Source: Lachnospiraceae bacterium (GTDB lineage Bacteria > Bacillota_A > Clostridia > Lachnospirales > Lachnospiraceae). Taken from it: 15,573 bases of DNA. The position numbers were made by a program, and so were the translations under genes. Below the pieces are notes generated by a model, which saw only the letters and a program-made list of their open reading frames with translations, did no database searches and had not been told where the DNA came from. Positions 1-6,910 of this stretch are shown in pieces. Numbering within the stretch: position 1 is the stretch's first letter; the number at the start of each line of letters is the position of its first letter. Where the stretch lies: assembly GCA_003446335.1 (NCBI GenBank), contig DMAZ01000168.1, forward strand, positions 1 through 15,573, read 5' to 3'.

Positions 1-59
1 ATTGCGCATCCGATCAGTGCTATCAGAAGTATTATTTTTAAGATTTCCACAAGCTGCAT
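1..59 (-). CDS. N-terminus of next antiporter-operon subunit (DUF4040/MbhD-like position), partial
   Basis: An ATG at 59-57 opens a reading frame that runs off the left edge after 19 codons. The visible residues (MQLVEILKIILLIALIGCA) form the start of a hydrophobic transmembrane helix. The ATG directly follows the TAA stop of the MrpG-like gene, so the two are almost certainly co-transcribed and translationally coupled. In archaeal Mbh/Mbx and related bacterial Mrp-type clusters, the gene after the E-F-G subunits is commonly a DUF4040 (MbhD-like) membrane subunit. The position suggests that identity, but 19 residues cannot prove it. A different hydrophobic antiporter subunit would look the same here. 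Confidence 0.6.
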   Translation of the reverse strand, partial: MQLVEILKIILLIALIGCA

Positions 60-404
60 TTATTTATTCTCCTCTGCTCCACCCGCTTTAAGCCAGTCGA
101 CATGATTCCAGAGTTCTTTGTCCGTATAAAAGGAGATCTGACTCAGAAAATGCGAAGAGACCGGTGACGTATTCCACATGAATACAACAAGAAGAATCAG
201 TTTCAAAATATCCAGAGCCGCGTTGCTGCTCACCACAAGTGCCGCCACAACGAAAAGAAGCCCCTGTGTATCTCCGATGCCTCCCGCATGGACACGGTTC
301 AGAATATAACCGAACCTATAATTGCCGATCACTGCAGCCCCGAATGAGATGAGACCGATCAAAAGAAAAACTGCGGTGATAAAGAAACGGATCCATCCGA
401 TCAT
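60..404 (-). CDS. mrpG: Multisubunit Na+/H+ antiporter subunit G (MrpG/MnhG/MbhC-like)
   Basis: This 114-residue membrane protein has three hydrophobic segments at about residues 5-28, 46-60 and 62-76, and a polar tail. The central GNYRFGYILNRVHAGGIGDTQG segment (about 27-48) fits the MrpG family, where a short conserved loop ends in residues such as R-x-H-A. The start ATG (404-402) overlaps the stop of the MrpF gene in an ATGA arrangement and has GGAGG 8 bases upstream. The family forms part of a large membrane complex that exchanges Na+ or K+ for protons. The order E-F-G is the usual one. At 114 aa it is normal length for the family. The coupled ion cannot be deduced from this subunit alone. 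Confidence 0.85.
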   Translation of the reverse strand: MIGWIRFFITAVFLLIGLISFGAAVIGNYRFGYILNRVHAGGIGDTQGLLFVVAALVVSSNAALDILKLILLVVFMWNTSPVSSHFLSQISFYTDKELWNHVDWLKAGGAEENK

Positions 405-778
405 CTGTCATCCCTCCTTTTTCTTTTCTTTCCCGCGCCCTTTTTGTTCCCTCTGACCTTTTGAGTCCTCACATTCTCCGCTTCGTCCGTCCCGGATCGA
501 CCGGCTTTGAAAGGGATATAGACACTTGCAAGCACAAGGACCGATACAAAACTGATCATCGTATAGATCAGCCCTACATCCAGCAGATAATTCTCTTTGA
601 GATACATGGAAAGAATCGCTATACTCGCAATGACCATAGTACCGATCATATTAATGGCAAGAACACGGTCTGTGACAGCAGGTCCCATAATGGAACGGAT
701 CAACATGGCTCCGATGAGAAGAGCCAGAACAATAAGAGCTCCTTCATATAAAAGGTTGTAAGCTGATTCCAATGTCAT
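401..778 (-). CDS. mrpF: Multisubunit Na+/H+ antiporter subunit F (MrpF/MnhF/MbhB-like)
   Basis: I chose the ATG at 778-776 because GGAGG lies 5 bases upstream. An in-frame extension to 874 exists, but it would overlap the end of the MrpE gene and has no good ribosome-binding site. The resulting 125-residue protein has three hydrophobic segments. It carries the family hallmark R-x-x-x-GP-x-x-x-DRVLAINMIG in the first half and an Y-x-x-x-F-V-x-x-L region in the second. An unusual feature is a strongly basic C-terminal tail of about 33 residues, ending in KKGAGKKRKRRDDR, which goes beyond the usual short MrpF end. It probably lies on the cytoplasmic face. The gene follows mrpE by 59 bases and overlaps mrpG by 4. 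Confidence 0.87.
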   Translation of the reverse strand: MTLESAYNLLYEGALIVLALLIGAMLIRSIMGPAVTDRVLAINMIGTMVIASIAILSMYLKENYLLDVGLIYTMISFVSVLVLASVYIPFKAGRSGTDEAENVRTQKVRGNKKGAGKKRKRRDDR

Positions 779-837
779 ATATACCTCCGTGTACGCAGAC
801 GAATGAAAGTTTTTAAGGTATCTCCCAGCGAAATCCG

Positions 838-1293
838 TCAACGGAATTTTCTCAGCAGGCGGACGAAAGAACACTCCTCTATCCCTTCCGCATACTCCCG
901 GCGAAGCGCATGAATAACGAAGTGGCTGCCGTCCTGCCTGACCGTGATCGTACCCGGCGTCAGAGTAATGGAATTTGCCAGCAGCACATTTCGCAGTTCG
1001 TCAGGAAATTCCGAATCGAACTCAACAATGACCGGATCTGTCTCCGCCCGGCCGGAAAGCGCCAGTGTCATGACCGAGAAAGAAGCCTTCACGATCTCTG
1101 CGATCAGATTCAGGATATAAAGAAAGAAAATAGGGATATTATAAAGAAAACGTATATCATTTTCGGGATCGTGACCCATTACCTTGATGACGAACAGATA
1201 AACTACAGTCGAAACTGCAAGACCGAACAGGAAAATTTCAAGTGTGACCCTGCCGTTGAAAATAATCCAGAGCACTAAAAACAATACTGGCAT
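838..1293 (-). CDS. mrpE: Multisubunit Na+/H+ antiporter subunit E (MrpE/MnhE/MbhA-like)
   Basis: The 151-residue protein starts with a hydrophobic pair of helices (MPVLFLVLWIIFNGRVTLEI), then another membrane segment near residues 50-75, and a soluble C-terminal domain. The family signature is plain: ELRNVLLANSITLTPGTITV at about residues 98-117. I prefer the ATG at 1293-1291, preceded by AGG at 6 bases, because homologues of this type begin just before the LFLVLW-IFNGR stretch. A TTG at 1338 and an ATG at 1311 are in frame upstream. The TTG would lie inside the hairpin described separately. This is the first gene of the antiporter operon visible here. MrpE is needed for assembly or activity of the complex but is not its ion-translocating subunit. 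Confidence 0.88.
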   Translation of the reverse strand: MPVLFLVLWIIFNGRVTLEIFLFGLAVSTVVYLFVIKVMGHDPENDIRFLYNIPIFFLYILNLIAEIVKASFSVMTLALSGRAETDPVIVEFDSEFPDELRNVLLANSITLTPGTITVRQDGSHFVIHALRREYAEGIEECSFVRLLRKFR

Positions 1294-1326
1294 ATCGAAC
1301 CTGCTTTCCATATCGTTAAGAAGAAT

Positions 1327-1364
1327 AAAAAAATGCAACTCTGCCTTTCAGCAAAATTGCATTT
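1327..1364 (-). terminator. Terminator-like hairpin ahead of mrpE
   Basis: On the minus strand, AAATGCAA (1364-1357) and TTTTGC (1356-1351) pair with GCAGAG (1344-1339) and TTGCATTT (1338-1331). This gives a 14-bp stem, including two G-U pairs, with a 6-base loop followed by a run of seven T (1333-1327). It is the form of an intrinsic terminator. It could end transcription of the small gene at 1463-1651. Because it is followed after only about 35 bases by mrpE, it could instead act as an attenuator for the antiporter operon. Confidence 0.6.
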
Positions 1365-1394
1365 ATTTTAGCACATTTTTAATATAACTGTAAC
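1365..1394 (-). promoter_or_regulatory. Candidate promoter for the antiporter operon
   Basis: On the minus strand GTTACA (1394-1389, four of six bases match TTGACA) is followed after 18 bases by TAAAAT (1370-1365, five of six). An extended -10 dinucleotide TG stands one base upstream of the -10. The expected start point, near 1358, would place the terminator-like hairpin at the very 5' end of the transcript. The match is good but no transcript data support it. Confidence 0.4.
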
Positions 1395-1462
1395 CCTTAT
1401 TTACATACTCATACGGGGCTTCCCGGATATCAGACCGGAATCCTTACCTTTCGGGGGAAGGA

Positions 1463-1651
1463 TCATTGATATATGGCCAGCAGAGCCGTCACACAGGCAA
1501 TCGCCAGAAAAAGACTTCCCAGCAAAATGGTTCCGCAGAAACGCGCGGTCACTCTCGGCTTCGTCGCCAGAAGAGCATACGTCAGAAGAAGCATACCTGC
1601 CGTCATTCCGAAAACAGCTGCTGTAATTCCGATCAGGAAAAGGTATTGCAT
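1463..1651 (-). CDS. Small two-helix membrane protein, unknown function
   Basis: This 62-residue protein begins at ATG 1651-1649, 5 bases after GGAGG. A GTG two codons earlier overlaps the ribosome-binding site and was rejected. It contains two hydrophobic helices at about residues 2-28 and 40-60, separated by a short basic loop (ATKPRVTAR), so it is likely a hairpin membrane protein with the loop in the cytoplasm. I do not recognise a family. It lies between the nucleoside importer operon and the antiporter operon, with its own candidate promoter upstream and a terminator-like hairpin about 100 bases downstream. It is probably expressed separately from both. The strong ribosome-binding site and clean hydrophobic pattern argue that it is real. 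A longer open frame over the same bases (1401-1688) has polar, unstructured content and no such site. Confidence 0.6.
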   Translation of the reverse strand: MQYLFLIGITAAVFGMTAGMLLLTYALLATKPRVTARFCGTILLGSLFLAIACVTALLAIYQ

Positions 1652-1672
1652 GGTCACCTCCGATCATGGACC

Positions 1673-1708
1673 TGTACATACATATCATTTACCGATACAA
1701 CATGTACA
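1673..1708. repeat. 7-bp inverted repeat at the start region of the small membrane gene
   Basis: TGTACAT at 1673-1679 and ATGTACA at 1702-1708 are perfect inverted copies 22 bases apart. The outer arm overlaps the predicted transcription start of the small membrane protein gene. The inner arm is in its 5' leader. The arrangement could be an operator, but the arms are short and AT-rich. Confidence 0.3.
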
Positions 1709-1717
1709 ATAATACCA
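1709..1717 (-). promoter_or_regulatory. Extended -10 promoter for the small membrane protein gene
   Basis: The minus strand reads TGGTATTAT (1717-1709), an extended -10 (TGn) with TATTAT, five of six bases matching the consensus. No good -35 is present, only a weak GTTACT 17 bases upstream. The predicted start near 1702 is about 50 bases before the ATG. Confidence 0.4.
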
Positions 1718-1749
1718 TACTTTCTCCGAAAAGTAACCCCGTAAAAAAC

Positions 1750-2718
1750 TTATCTCTTGCCCTTGTCATACGCTTCGCCCGCAGCCTTCGGCGGATGATT
1801 TCTCTTCGAGAAGAACATCAGAAGGAGCAGCGTCAGAATATAAGGAATCATATTAAAGAGATCCGTGTAGACCGAGGCCAGTCCCATGGCCAGGCAGAGC
1901 TGCTGGCCGCCGGCTCTCGCAAGTCCGAAGAATATACAGACGATGAAGGTCGGTATAATGTTCCAGTTTCCGAAGATCATGGCCGCGATCGCCAGATAGC
2001 CGTATCCCAGATAAATACTCGGAGAATACTGGGACAGGACCGAATAGGCGAAACACATACCGCCGATACCGGAGAGACCGCCGGAAATCAGAACGGAGAT
2101 GAAACGCGTCTTCGCGACATCGCCACCGGCAGCATCGACCGCCTGAGGATTTTCACCGCAGGCTCTCAGGCGCATACCGAATTTCGACTTATACATCAGA
2201 TACCAGCAGTAGACCGCAATCACAAGAATGATGATCTCGAACGGATAGATATTCTTGAAGACCGCCCCGATGATCGGTATCTTTGAGATGCCCGGGACCG
2301 AAAACCTGGAAGAAACGCCCAGCGTGAACTTGTTGGAAGCATTTCCGAAAAGTGTCGTGTTGATAGATGTCGTGAGGAATGTAGTCAGAGCCAGTCCGAG
2401 AATGTTAATAACAACACCGCTGATGACCTGATCCGCTCTGAATTTAATACAGAGCAGAGCGTGCAGGATGGCATAGACCGCGCCGCCGATAAAGGCGAAA
2501 AAAATCGCCACGTAAATAATTGCCTGTCCGTTCATTCCTGTATAGAGCCCCAGCATCGTTGCCACGACTGCTCCGATAAATGCGCCGAATCCCTGAAAGC
2601 CTTCCACAGCAAGGTTCGTAACACCGCTCTTCTCGGAGTAGATCGCGCCGACTGCCATGATGAACAGAGGGATGGCGAACGCAAGACCGTTGGTGATCAT
2701 ACTGTTGATATAACTCAT
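1750..2718 (-). CDS. nupQ: BMP-family nucleoside ABC transporter, permease 2 (NupQ/YufQ-like)
   Basis: This 322-residue integral membrane protein has about eight to ten hydrophobic segments and belongs to the RbsC/LivH-type (BPD_transp_2) permeases. Characteristic pieces are an N-terminal PLFIMAVGAIYSEKSGVTNLAVEG stretch (about residues 17-40) and a later G-x-N-P-x-A-x-x-x-G motif (ACGENPQAVDAAG, about 186-198), the probable ATPase-contact loop. A GGLSGIGG segment follows. It pairs with the larger permease just upstream, whose stop overlaps its start (ATGA, 2718-2715). The usual substrate of this transporter class is purine or pyrimidine nucleosides, brought in by the lipoprotein encoded first in the operon. 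It is the last gene of the operon. Family length is about 300-320 aa, so it is complete. Confidence 0.88.
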   Translation of the reverse strand: MSYINSMITNGLAFAIPLFIMAVGAIYSEKSGVTNLAVEGFQGFGAFIGAVVATMLGLYTGMNGQAIIYVAIFFAFIGGAVYAILHALLCIKFRADQVISGVVINILGLALTTFLTTSINTTLFGNASNKFTLGVSSRFSVPGISKIPIIGAVFKNIYPFEIIILVIAVYCWYLMYKSKFGMRLRACGENPQAVDAAGGDVAKTRFISVLISGGLSGIGGMCFAYSVLSQYSPSIYLGYGYLAIAAMIFGNWNIIPTFIVCIFFGLARAGGQQLCLAMGLASVYTDLFNMIPYILTLLLLMFFSKRNHPPKAAGEAYDKGKR

Positions 2719-3902
2719 CTGTCGGCACCCCCTTTCTTTTCCGCCTTCTCAAGGGCATGCTTTTCATCCGCGATCCTGTCCAGTCTTCTCTTCGCAAGAT
2801 AGCGGAAGTAACCGCTGCATGCGGAGAACAGAAGCAGGATACCCGTGATAACGGATGCGATCTCCTTGGCGACGCCAAGCATAGATGACATATAGTTGCT
2901 GCCGTTCTGGAAGATCGTAATGAGGAGGGACGCGAAAATCGCTCCCAGCGGGGTATTATTTCCGAGGAGGGCTGTCGCGATCGCGTCATAGCCCATACCC
3001 GCCAGAGTCTTCGGAATGATCGTGTTGGTATAGCCGAGATAATAAGTAACGCCCGCAAGACCTGCCAGTATACCGGAAAGCATCATGGACATGACGATTC
3101 TGGATCCGACATTGACACCCGCATATGTCGCCGCGTTGCGGTTGGAACCGACCGCGCGGAGTTCGAACCCGAAGACGGTCCGATCAAAAATGAACTTGAC
3201 GACGAACGCCATCAGGATCGCAAGAATGATACCCAGCGGAACATTGCAGTAGTATCCGCCTATATTGACCTTCATGAACGTGAGTCTGGAAGCAGCCGAG
3301 CAGATCTTGGACGATCTGGTGATGGAATCGACATAGTCCCTGTTGATATAAAAACCGGTCAGGTAACTGATAATATAGTTGATCATAATGGTCGAAACGA
3401 CCTCATGAATATTGAACTTATATTTCAGGAAACCGACAAATGCGCCCAGAAGACCGCCCACCACGATTCCGATCATTATGACCAGGGGTTTTGCGGCAAT
3501 GGCGGGATACTGGCTGTAGCCGGCAAGGATCGTGGCAACAAAACCGGCAGCCAGCATCTGACCGGCGATACCGATATTAAAAAGTCCGCATCGGTAAGCA
3601 AATATAAAGCTGAGCGCCGCGAGGAGCATCGGGGCCATGATGTTCAGGAAGGAGAAAAAGTCCGACATCATACCTGTACCCGCACCGTAACTGGATTTCG
3701 CGGCAAAACCGTTGCCTGCCAGGAAACTGTAGAAAGCCGTGATCGGGTTCTTTCCGAGGATCAGCAGGAAAATACTGGACGTAATGAGAGTAAGTATGAT
3801 CGTGAAGGCCGGCACGGTGATCACGTTCCACTTTTCATGTCCAAGGAGACGGGCAAGGAATGCGCCGAATCCTTTTTCTGATGGCACCTTCTGATTTTTC
3901 AT
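2715..3902 (-). CDS. nupP: BMP-family nucleoside ABC transporter, permease 1 (NupP/YufP-like)
   Basis: The 395-residue protein is the larger of the two permeases of this importer. An N-terminal cytoplasmic stretch and a first membrane segment (about residues 27-50) are followed by a long external loop, then a BPD_transp_2 core. Within the core are YRCGLFNIGIAGQML (about 103-117) and an ATPase-contact motif RAVGSNRNAATYAGVNV (about 250-266), then SGILAGLAG. These are hallmarks of the YufP/NupP and BmpC-type permeases. The C-terminus is charged and cytoplasmic. Start and stop overlap the neighbouring ATPase and permease genes by 4 bases each, so translation is coupled. The ribosome-binding region is G-rich (GGGGGTGACGGAAGG). 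Nucleoside specificity is inferred from the family, not from visible binding residues. Confidence 0.88.
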   Translation of the reverse strand: MKNQKVPSEKGFGAFLARLLGHEKWNVITVPAFTIILTLITSSIFLLILGKNPITAFYSFLAGNGFAAKSSYGAGTGMMSDFFSFLNIMAPMLLAALSFIFAYRCGLFNIGIAGQMLAAGFVATILAGYSQYPAIAAKPLVIMIGIVVGGLLGAFVGFLKYKFNIHEVVSTIMINYIISYLTGFYINRDYVDSITRSSKICSAASRLTFMKVNIGGYYCNVPLGIILAILMAFVVKFIFDRTVFGFELRAVGSNRNAATYAGVNVGSRIVMSMMLSGILAGLAGVTYYLGYTNTIIPKTLAGMGYDAIATALLGNNTPLGAIFASLLITIFQNGSNYMSSMLGVAKEIASVITGILLLFSACSGYFRYLAKRRLDRIADEKHALEKAEKKGGADR

Positions 3903-5431
3903 CCTTCCGTCACCCCCATCATGTAGCGTCCGACTGCCTGAGAATCAAGTGTGCTTGCATCCGCGATCTTCAGGAGCTTTCCGCCGTAAATTACGCCGAT
4001 CGTATCCGCCAGATTCATGACTTCGTCAAGCTCAAGAGAAATCAGAAGGATTGCCGTACCCTTATCCCTCTCGGCGATGATCTCTCTGTGAATATTTTCT
4101 ATTGCACCCATATCAAGACCTCGTGTAGGCTGCACGAAGATGATAAAAGGCGAGTGCTGTTCGATTTCACGGGCAATGATCGCTTTCTGCTGATTACCGC
4201 CGCTCATGGAACGAAGAGAAGTTTTTCCCCTCTGGCCGCATCGAATATCATACTCATCGATCAGCCGGTCGGAATATTTATCGAATTCAGTGAACTGAAG
4301 GACGCCGGATTTTGCGAAAGGACTTTTGTAATACCACCGAAGTCCCAGATTATCCCTCAGAATAAAGTCCAGAAAAACCCCGTATTTCTGACGATCCTCG
4401 GGAATATAGGCAAGTCCGTCCTCTGTACGTTGCCTTATCGATTCATGTGTAATGTCTTTTCCGCAAAGTTTGATCTTACCCTTTCCTGCCTTTTCAAGTC
4501 CCGCCAGGGCATCCGCAAGCTCGACCTGTCCGTTTCCTGAAACGCCTGCAATCGCGAAGATCTCTCCGCCCCGCACTTTAAAGGATACATTCTTTACAAC
4601 TTCGACCTTATTCTCATCCCAGACGGAAAGGCCCTCCACTTCAAGGACCGTGTCTCCGAATTTCGGAGGCTTCTTATCCGTCGTCAGGGCTACTTTACGT
4701 CCTACCATCAGGTTGGCCATCTCCTGAGTCGAAGTCGTCTTCACATCCAGAATATCAATCAATTTTCCGCGTCTTAAGATCGCGCACCGATCGGCGATCT
4801 TTCTGATTTCCTCGATCTTGTGTGTGATCAGAATGATCGTCTTTCCGCCCTTCTTGAGTTCTTCCATTATTTTAAGAAGGAATTCCACTTCCTGGGGAGT
4901 CAGGATCGCGGTAGGCTCATCAAAGATCAGTATTTCCGCTTCGCGATAAAGCATTTTCAGAATCTCAACGCGCTGACGGATCGAAACATTGATATCAGAG
5001 ATCAAATCCGTAGGGTTGACCTCCAGACCGTATTCTTTCGAAAGACGGGCAATCTTCTCATTGGCCTCTTTCATGTCCACATACGGGAATATTCCGAATT
5101 TTTTCTTCATCGGCTCAATGCCCAGAACAATGTTCTCGCCGATCGTATAATTGTCGACCAGTTTAAAGTGCTGATGGACCATGCCGATATTCATCTCGGC
5201 CGCTTCGGAAGGCGACTTGATGGTCACCTTTTCTCCCCGGATATAAATCTCTCCATGATCTGGCTCGTACATGCCATAGAGCATGCTCATCAGGGTCGAC
5301 TTACCTGCTCCGTTCTCGCCGAGCAGGGCGTAGACCTCTCCTTTCCGGACCTGAATCGTAACATCATCGTTTGCTATAATACCCGGGAACCGTTTGGTGA
5401 TATTTCGCATCTCTACTATATATTCACTCAT
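3899..5431 (-). CDS. nupO: BMP-family nucleoside ABC transporter, tandem ATP-binding protein (NupO/YufO-like)
   Basis: This 510-residue cytoplasmic protein carries two ATPase domains in tandem, as in RbsA and YufO. In domain 1, Walker A is GENGAGKST at 38-46, the Q-loop Q is at 87, the signature region is near 149-156, Walker B FDE is at 170-172, and the H-loop His is at 204. In domain 2 the Walker A is degenerate (GVSGNGQVE, 296-304), the signature MSGGNQQK is intact (409-416), Walker B reads FVQPTRGLD with the Asp-Glu pair replaced, and the H-loop has no His. Such asymmetry is normal in this family, so only one composite site should hydrolyse ATP. The start has GAGGAG 5 bases upstream. Its stop overlaps the permease start by 4 bases. 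It is separated from the lipoprotein gene by 135 bases holding a terminator. Confidence 0.92.
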   Translation of the reverse strand: MSEYIVEMRNITKRFPGIIANDDVTIQVRKGEVYALLGENGAGKSTLMSMLYGMYEPDHGEIYIRGEKVTIKSPSEAAEMNIGMVHQHFKLVDNYTIGENIVLGIEPMKKKFGIFPYVDMKEANEKIARLSKEYGLEVNPTDLISDINVSIRQRVEILKMLYREAEILIFDEPTAILTPQEVEFLLKIMEELKKGGKTIILITHKIEEIRKIADRCAILRRGKLIDILDVKTTSTQEMANLMVGRKVALTTDKKPPKFGDTVLEVEGLSVWDENKVEVVKNVSFKVRGGEIFAIAGVSGNGQVELADALAGLEKAGKGKIKLCGKDITHESIRQRTEDGLAYIPEDRQKYGVFLDFILRDNLGLRWYYKSPFAKSGVLQFTEFDKYSDRLIDEYDIRCGQRGKTSLRSMSGGNQQKAIIAREIEQHSPFIIFVQPTRGLDMGAIENIHREIIAERDKGTAILLISLELDEVMNLADTIGVIYGGKLLKIADASTLDSQAVGRYMMGVTEG

Positions 5432-5446
5432 GACTGCTCCTCACCC

Positions 5447-5471
5447 GTCTTTTGTGTCTTTTACGTCTTTT
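5447..5471 (-). repeat. Three 9-base tandem repeats before the ATPase gene
   Basis: On the minus strand AAAAGAC occurs three times at a 9-base period (5471-5465, 5462-5456, 5453-5447), directly upstream of the ribosome-binding site of the ATPase gene. The unit is A/G-rich and could keep the leader unstructured or be a slippage product. No function is evident. Confidence 0.4.
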
Positions 5472-5510
5472 TTATTACGACAGGAATGCCTGGGAATTCT
5501 TAAGAGAAAA

Positions 5511-5555
5511 GAGACTGCCACCTTTTGCAGGAAATAATCCGTATGTGGCAGTCTC
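5511..5555 (-). terminator. Terminator between lipoprotein and ATPase genes
   Basis: On the minus strand GAGACTGCCAC (5555-5545) and GTGGCAGTCTC (5521-5511) form a perfect 11-bp stem around a 23-base loop. It is followed by TTTTCTCTT. It begins 12 bases after the lipoprotein stop. Partial read-through would let the abundant binding protein be made in excess over the membrane components, as in many ABC import operons. Confidence 0.8.
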
Positions 5556-5566
5556 CGATTGTTCAC

Positions 5567-6745
5567 TTACTTAAGTCCCGGGAAATCATCCGGAAGATAT
5601 CCGTTAAAGTTGGAAGCCGGTTCAACTTCGCCTGCTTCAAGGGCAGCAAAAGCTGTCTTAAGATCTTCCAGAGCCTTATCGGAAAGCTGCTGGCGGCCTT
5701 CGGCGGAGACATAGCCTGTGGAGCCGGTGTCTGCACCCAGCGTATCATCTCTGCCTTCGAATGTTCCGTCATAGATTGCGTTAAGCTGTTTTTCTACGTT
5801 CATATCCATGACCTTCAGAGCGGATGTCAGGATAATATTGGAGCTGCCGTTGGCGCCGTCATCGTACTGGTCGACATCGCAGCCGATCGCATAAACGCCC
5901 GAAGCTTCCTTGATAGCTGTGAAGCATCCGTTTCCGGAAGAGCCTGCAGCCATAAAGAGAACGTCACAACCCTGACCGATCAGAGCTTCCGCTACTGTCT
6001 TTCCTGTTGCCTCATCAGCAAAGTCGCCGACATAGTTTCCGCCGATGTTCGCGCCCATACCTTTTACTTCAACAGTAGCCTGTCCTGCATAGGACGGGAT
6101 CTCAACATACTCTGCCTTCGTACCGAACTTGGCATTGGCATAATTCACACCGCTCATGAAGCCGAACTGATAGTTTACGTTGGACGGGAACGCGATACCG
6201 TTGATAACGGCTACCTTGCCGCTCTGTGTCGTCTCCGCTGCTGCAATACCCGCGAAGAAGCCGGATTCCTCTTCCTTGAATGTCATGGTATAGACGTTAT
6301 CAAGTGTAAGAGCATTTCCTTCGCTGTCTGTGATCGTAGAGTCGACAACGATGAACTTCTTGTCCGGATTCGCCTGTGCGATATCGCCGATTCCTGCAAA
6401 GTTGAAGCCCGGAAGTACGAATACGTCATAATCACCGACAAGGCTCTCGACTGTTCCGATCAGCTTCGTAAGGTCGGACTCCTTGACGTCCTTTACCGTA
6501 CAGTCGCTGTGATTTGCAATGAATGCCTGAATGCCTTCGTAAACGTTCTGGTTGAAAGATCCGTCATCAACACCTGATGAAGTAACAATGCAGATCTTGA
6601 GGCCGCCCGCAGAAGCTTCTGTGGCAGTCGATGTGTCAGATGCGCCTGCCGGAGCAGCCGGGTTTCCTGCCCCGCATGCACCGAGGCCGAGAATCATGGC
6701 TCCGGTGACGATGCCTGTAATAAGAGTTTTGATGATCCTTTTCAT
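5567..6745 (-). CDS. BMP-family substrate-binding lipoprotein (nucleoside importer, NupN/PnrA-like)
   Basis: The start is ATG 6745-6743, six bases after AAGGAGG. An upstream ATG at 6763 was rejected because that ribosome-binding site would then be coding. The 392-residue protein has a lipoprotein signal: basic KR, hydrophobic core, then a lipobox L-G-A-C with the lipidated Cys at residue 24. A short Ala/Ser/Thr-rich linker leads to a periplasmic-binding fold. The segment DDGSFNQNVYEGIQAF (about 55-70) is the classic BMP/PnrA motif near the nucleoside site. SGNGCFTAI (about 270-278) and GCDVDQYDDG (about 287-296) also fit. Family members bind purine or pyrimidine nucleosides on the outer membrane face and deliver them to the two permeases encoded downstream. 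The exact ligand is not deducible. Confidence 0.9.
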   Translation of the reverse strand: MKRIIKTLITGIVTGAMILGLGACGAGNPAAPAGASDTSTATEASAGGLKICIVTSSGVDDGSFNQNVYEGIQAFIANHSDCTVKDVKESDLTKLIGTVESLVGDYDVFVLPGFNFAGIGDIAQANPDKKFIVVDSTITDSEGNALTLDNVYTMTFKEEESGFFAGIAAAETTQSGKVAVINGIAFPSNVNYQFGFMSGVNYANAKFGTKAEYVEIPSYAGQATVEVKGMGANIGGNYVGDFADEATGKTVAEALIGQGCDVLFMAAGSSGNGCFTAIKEASGVYAIGCDVDQYDDGANGSSNIILTSALKVMDMNVEKQLNAIYDGTFEGRDDTLGADTGSTGYVSAEGRQQLSDKALEDLKTAFAALEAGEVEPASNFNGYLPDDFPGLK

Positions 6746-6822
6746 TTTTTCCCTCCTTAACATCAGCCCGTCGATTTAACCAAAAAACGATGATAAACCG
6801 ACAGCATTATTAGATGTATTTC

Positions 6823-6831
6823 ATTATATCA
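6823..6831 (-). promoter_or_regulatory. Extended -10 promoter for the nucleoside importer operon
   Basis: The minus strand reads TGATATAAT (6831-6823), a perfect TATAAT with an upstream TGn. A weak -35 (TCTTCA, 6851-6846) is at 17 bases. The start near 6816 would give a leader of about 70 bases before the lipoprotein ATG. Confidence 0.6.
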
Positions 6832-6901
6832 CAAGAGAGGTCAATTGAAGAGACTACTTTAAAAGAAAGATAAACTTGCCCCGGATGAATTTTACCGTTA
6901 T

Positions 6902-6909
6902 GATATAAT
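6902..6909 (+). promoter_or_regulatory. Extended -10 promoter for the fused ABC exporter
   Basis: The plus strand reads TGATATAAT at 6901-6909, again a perfect TATAAT with TGn and no recognisable -35. Transcription should start near 6916, giving a leader of about 160 nt. The first leader bases coincide with the repeat element described next. Confidence 0.6.
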
Positions 6910-6910
6910 C

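Noticed and set aside
779..874. 32-residue N-terminal extension of the MrpF gene
   Set aside because: The extension overlaps mrpE, is unlike MrpF proteins, and the internal ATG at 778 has a much better ribosome-binding site.
1401..1688. 95-codon open frame on the minus strand over the small membrane gene
   Set aside because: It encodes polar, unstructured sequence with no good ribosome-binding site. The 62-residue frame in the same place is hydrophobic and has GGAGG.
1666..2286. 206-codon open frame on the plus strand
   Set aside because: It is antisense to the NupQ-like permease, is rich in charged residues without any recognisable domain, and has no ribosome-binding site.
3860..4540. 226-codon open frame on the plus strand
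   Set aside because: It is antisense to the tandem ATPase gene, which has clear Walker motifs. No family resemblance.
5525..6577. 350-codon open frame on the plus strand
   Set aside because: It is the reverse complement of the BMP lipoprotein gene, which has a lipobox, family motifs and a strong ribosome-binding site. The antisense product resembles no family.
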